Below the pieces are notes generated by a model. It saw only the letters and a program-made list of their open reading frames with translations, did no database searches and had not been told where the DNA came from. From Garcia nutans (taxonomy: Eukaryota; Streptophyta; Magnoliopsida; Malpighiales; Euphorbiaceae), in NCBI GenBank assembly GCA_947685225.1, contig CANTUV010000032.1, positions 27,411,501-27,475,500 on the forward strand: DNA of 64,000 nt, read 5' to 3'. Below are positions 61,189 through 64,000 of this stretch, piece by piece (position 1 is the stretch's first letter; every line of letters starts with the position of its first letter). A program made the position numbers and the translations under genes.

Positions 61189-62430
61189 ATATGTGAAATG
61201 AAGAACCAATTTCTCTCTTTTCCACTTACAAATTTCGGCCAACAAAGGGAAACACTAAAGGACTTCCAAGTTTCTCCAAATTTGATTTTTAAGGTAAGTT
61301 CTAAGGTTTTCAAGTATGTAGACTTTAATTTTAGTATCAAAATTAGGTATTTATATATTCATGGGGAGATTGGAAATTAGAGTCTTTATGTGGAATTGGA
61401 AACATATTAAGTAAGTGATGAGATTAATTGATTAAATGGAAGAATCATGATGTATAAAGATTAATAAGGTTGGATTAGGGTTTCGGTTAGAAAAGAAATG
61501 GAGGATAACTTATTATTTTGAATTTCTAAGGTTTATGTTGTATCTTGAATTGATTGAAGGAGAAATAAAGAATTAAAGAAGGAGAAGAAGGAAAAGCTAA
61601 GAGGAGTTAAAGAAATAAGGTTTGGTACTTTACCTTTGAATAATTAATTTTGGGTTGTTTAAATTTAATTGAAACCAAATGTTTTGAGAAAATTTGGCAA
61701 GTTGATTTGGTAAGTTGTCTTGGACTTTAATTAGTTTGATTTGAGTTAAACATGCAAAATTTATCAAAGGGAAGTGTTTGAATCTTCACTTTATCATTAA
61801 AGAAGACTTCATATTGATTTGAAAAAGAAAAATAAACTATTTCATGTATTTCATATGTTTGGGCCGAAATGGTCCCAAAAAGACAGCTTTCTGGATCTTT
61901 TTGTGGCAATTGTTTGAGGTAGCTAATGAATGAATTTTTCAACAAAATTTTACGTGCCATTATTTAACATATGAAATAAGTTTTCTGTAAAATTTCAGCA
62001 AAAAATAAGATCATTTACTTGGTCAAATGCATAACTGAAGTGGACAGAAATTTTGACGAAAACCCAGATTTTACTATTCATTCAATCATGCCATTTTGCG
62101 TTGCCGATTTTTCTTGCCGCAATACTATTCATTTGGTCAATTTGGGATATTTTGAGGAATGCTTTGAAATGTTTAATATGTTTATTGTGGATATTAAATA
62201 TGTGAAAAAGGGGAATGGTTTGACTAAAGAATGTGTTGCGCGGCATAAATGGCAAAGTGCGATGGGAATTTAAAATGATTTCGCGAGTTATTCTAAAATG
62301 AGGTTTGAGACTTAAATTGAATCATTTTAACCTTTTTGCTCTACTGGATAGTAGGAGTGGTAGATAAGGGTATGGTGCACTATACTAACGCATGCAGTAC
62401 TGCTCATTATTGTGATATGATATTTTATTC

Positions 62431-62550
62431 AGTGGTGAGGCCACTGAAGCCAATGGGGAGGCCCATTGGTTAACCAGGATGGGGAGGCCCATTCCTGTGA
62501 TTTGATATCGGTGGTGAGGGCCACCTATGTTACAGTGGGGAGGCCCACTG
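62431..62550 (+). other. Array of five GAGG-loop hairpins
   Basis: Five stem-loops in 120 bp: 62431-62445, 62451-62468, 62479-62492, 62510-62525 and 62533-62550. Every loop is or includes GAGG. Stems include CAATGGG/CCCATTG and CAGTGGG/CCCACTG, i.e. the same hairpin with one compensated base pair. Confidence 0.8.
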
Positions 62551-63310
62551 CCTTATCACTATGGTTCCCTATATACCAGTAGAGCCTGAATCAAAGACAT
62601 ATTATTTTTCGTTAAACTATATAATTCTAATGAGTTTGAATTATGATTTTACATTATTGAAAGCATATCACACTGAATGTATCACGATTTCCATTGGTAT
62701 AAAGTTGGTTGATTGTGGATTTAATTATTTCCTTTGATTTCGAATACTTTCATATACTGCTTTTATTTTTATTGGTAAAGTACCCACTGAGCGACAACGC
62801 TCAGCGAGTTGAGTTTTCTTGACTCGTAGGTTCAGAGCAGTAGATTTCGGTGATTAGCATCGAGCAGCACAACACAGCGCAGCACCTCAGAGTAGCCTTT
62901 CATTTCCTATATTATGAGTTGGCTAGTTGTGGCATGTATATGAAAATATAAGATTGAGAATTTCTATGTTATACCATACGGTAGTAGTATGTAATAATAA
63001 GAAACCTCTACTTTAATTTGTATTAGGAGTGTGAACTCTTCTTGCAGGTTTGTAGTTGAGGGTATAAGGTGGATTCATTGGGAGTGTAGTAAATTTGATG
63101 GTATTCATATTGGTCTGTGTAAAATGTTTTCAAAAATTAGAAAAACAAGTTTTGTCGACACTTGGGATCCAAATTTCTAGACGAACCTCTGGCGAAATTT
63201 CTGTAAAATCGGAATAAAAATTTGACTAAGTAAAATTGGTAGCAACATTTGGATAGTGTGGCGCCTCTTCTCGGCTTACACATGTAGGTTGGGAAGGGGT
63301 GTTACAATTG

Positions 63311-63322
63311 TGGTATCAGAGC
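63311..63322 (+). other. Primer-binding site of the D element
   Basis: TGGTATCAGAGC five bases after the D LTR. Confidence 0.92.
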
Positions 63323-63589
63323 TCCGGTTTAGCCGCTTCTGGGTAATCCAACATAGGAGGATGTACGTTTTATGTCGGGAGTGGCCATTACCGACGTAAA
63401 ACGAGATATCCTGTAGTAAATAGGAGATAAAAAGTAGACATCATTCAGGAAGGAAATATAGGAAACTAAATAAGGGTATGTTTGCATATATTTGATTAAG
63501 TGTTTTGTCTTCATATACATGCCACATAGGGTGTAATAGTGCTGCTGAGCTGTGTTGCTTTTGATTGTGAGTTATGTGTTAGAATATAG

Positions 63590-64000
63590 ATGTCGCGAGA
63601 GTCCTCTCAAAGAGCCGTAGAGGAGGAAGTTGAATCTCGAGCGTCACATATTGTAGAGACGCATGTATCTGAAACACCGGAGGCTGAGCAACCCTCAGCG
63701 GGAGCTCCTCTTCCAAATGAGATGTTGCAACAGATGGCTGTAGCGCTACGACAGATAGCGGGCGTTGCCCCGGCACCAGCGCTAGTGCCAGCACCTGCTC
63801 CTGTTGTGGGAAGGGAAAGGAAACCCCCGATAGAAAAGATAAGAAAGTACGGTGCGAAGGAGTTTAAGGCTCGAAGGGATGATGGTTCTTCTATAGCCGA
63901 GTATTGGCTGGAAGGAACGATACGAGCCTTAGATCAGTTACAGTGTACTCTAGAAGAGTGAGTGGTATGTGCTACTTCCTTATTAGTGGAAGAAGCATTT
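63590..64000 (+). pseudogene. gag of the D gypsy element, N-terminal part
   Basis: ATG at 63590 lies 283 bp after the LTR. The Gly/Ala/Pro-rich N-terminus leads into KIRKYGAKEF and AEYWLEGTIRALDQL, typical of the start of the plant gypsy Gag domain. A TGA at 63959 interrupts the frame, and the same frame continues with VVCATSLLVEEAF to the window edge, so it is a nonsense mutation in an otherwise collinear gag. It is a different Gag lineage from the ones at 24703 and 47526. The remainder of the element lies to the right. Confidence 0.85.

Larger units (their letters stand above)
60326..63306 (+). mobile_element. Family D gypsy 5' LTR
   Basis: 2981 bp, TGTCACATCCGCC to GGGGTGTTACA, followed by a PBS and gag. 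Contains TATA-like sequences (60849-60857 and 61179-61188), a donor-like AAGGTAAGT (61291-61299), five GAGG-loop hairpins (62431-62550) and a GAGCG-ACAA-CGCTC hairpin near 62790. The start is set by TG and by the break in the LARD-like sequence; the TSD cannot be checked because the 3' end is outside the window. ORFs at 60423-60674 and 62019-62273 have no similarity that I recognise and are not called. Confidence 0.85.

Noticed and set aside
1..64000. Host protein genes, tRNA, rRNA or organellar inserts
   Set aside because: No such sequence recognised on either strand; every stretch is assigned to the satellite or to an LTR element.

Overview
The window is plant nuclear heterochromatin. It is AT-rich and consists of one tandem satellite array plus many LTR retrotransposons inserted into one another. 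The evidence is long LTRs (1.8-3.1 kb) bounded by TG...CA, 5-bp target-site duplications (TSDs), initiator-Met tRNA primer-binding sites (core TGGTATCAGAGC), polypurine tracts, and Ty3/gypsy chromovirus gag-pol sequence ending in a chromodomain-like tail. I found no host gene, tRNA, rRNA or organellar sequence. The species cannot be named from this; a repeat-rich flowering plant is most likely.

Layout. 1-3794 and 6539-6700 are a ~67-bp satellite, split by a 2.74-kb solo LTR (3795-6538, TSD ACCCA). A different element, E (possibly Tat/Ogre-like), enters the satellite at 6701, and everything to its right lies inside it: LTR 6701-18918, internal pieces 18919-20014 and 38779-39183. Element E is broken by (i) a non-autonomous element, LARD-1, at 7489-17877 (TSD CCTTG), which holds a D'-type solo LTR at 9414-11321 (TSD CTAAA) and a family A LTR at 14899-17815; (ii) LARD-2 at 20015-38773, whose left LTR holds a nearly complete autonomous chromovirus at 22210-31740 (TSD TACTC); (iii) a minus-strand chromovirus from 39184, cut in its reverse transcriptase at 44527 by a chimeric-LTR element. 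The gag of that chimeric element is cut at 48291. From 48291 to 49895 a series of LTR ends follows, leading to LARD-3 (49896-59234, TSD GTTAC, almost identical LTRs). Then come a second chimeric LTR (59385-60325) and a family D gypsy element with LTR 60326-63306 and the start of gag running off the window.

How the parts relate. The autonomous family A elements encoded Gag, protease, reverse transcriptase, RNase H and integrase, but every coding copy here is dead; 12 of the 15 in-frame stops in the two long pol copies are TAG. The LARD elements have no coding capacity but share family A LTR ends, primer-binding site, polypurine tract and a pre-PPT stem-loop, so they were probably moved in trans by family A proteins.

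The most unusual signals are in the LTRs, which behave as assemblies of exchangeable cassettes: a conserved double hairpin with compensatory base changes, a conserved A/T palindrome, a predicted spliced leader, GACACGGCC palindrome modules shared by unrelated elements, tandem CTTGAAG or GTAACAG module arrays, and (family D) five GAGG-loop hairpins. Two LTR copies are A/D chimeras. All alignments were made by eye, so boundaries away from TG/CA termini are approximate.
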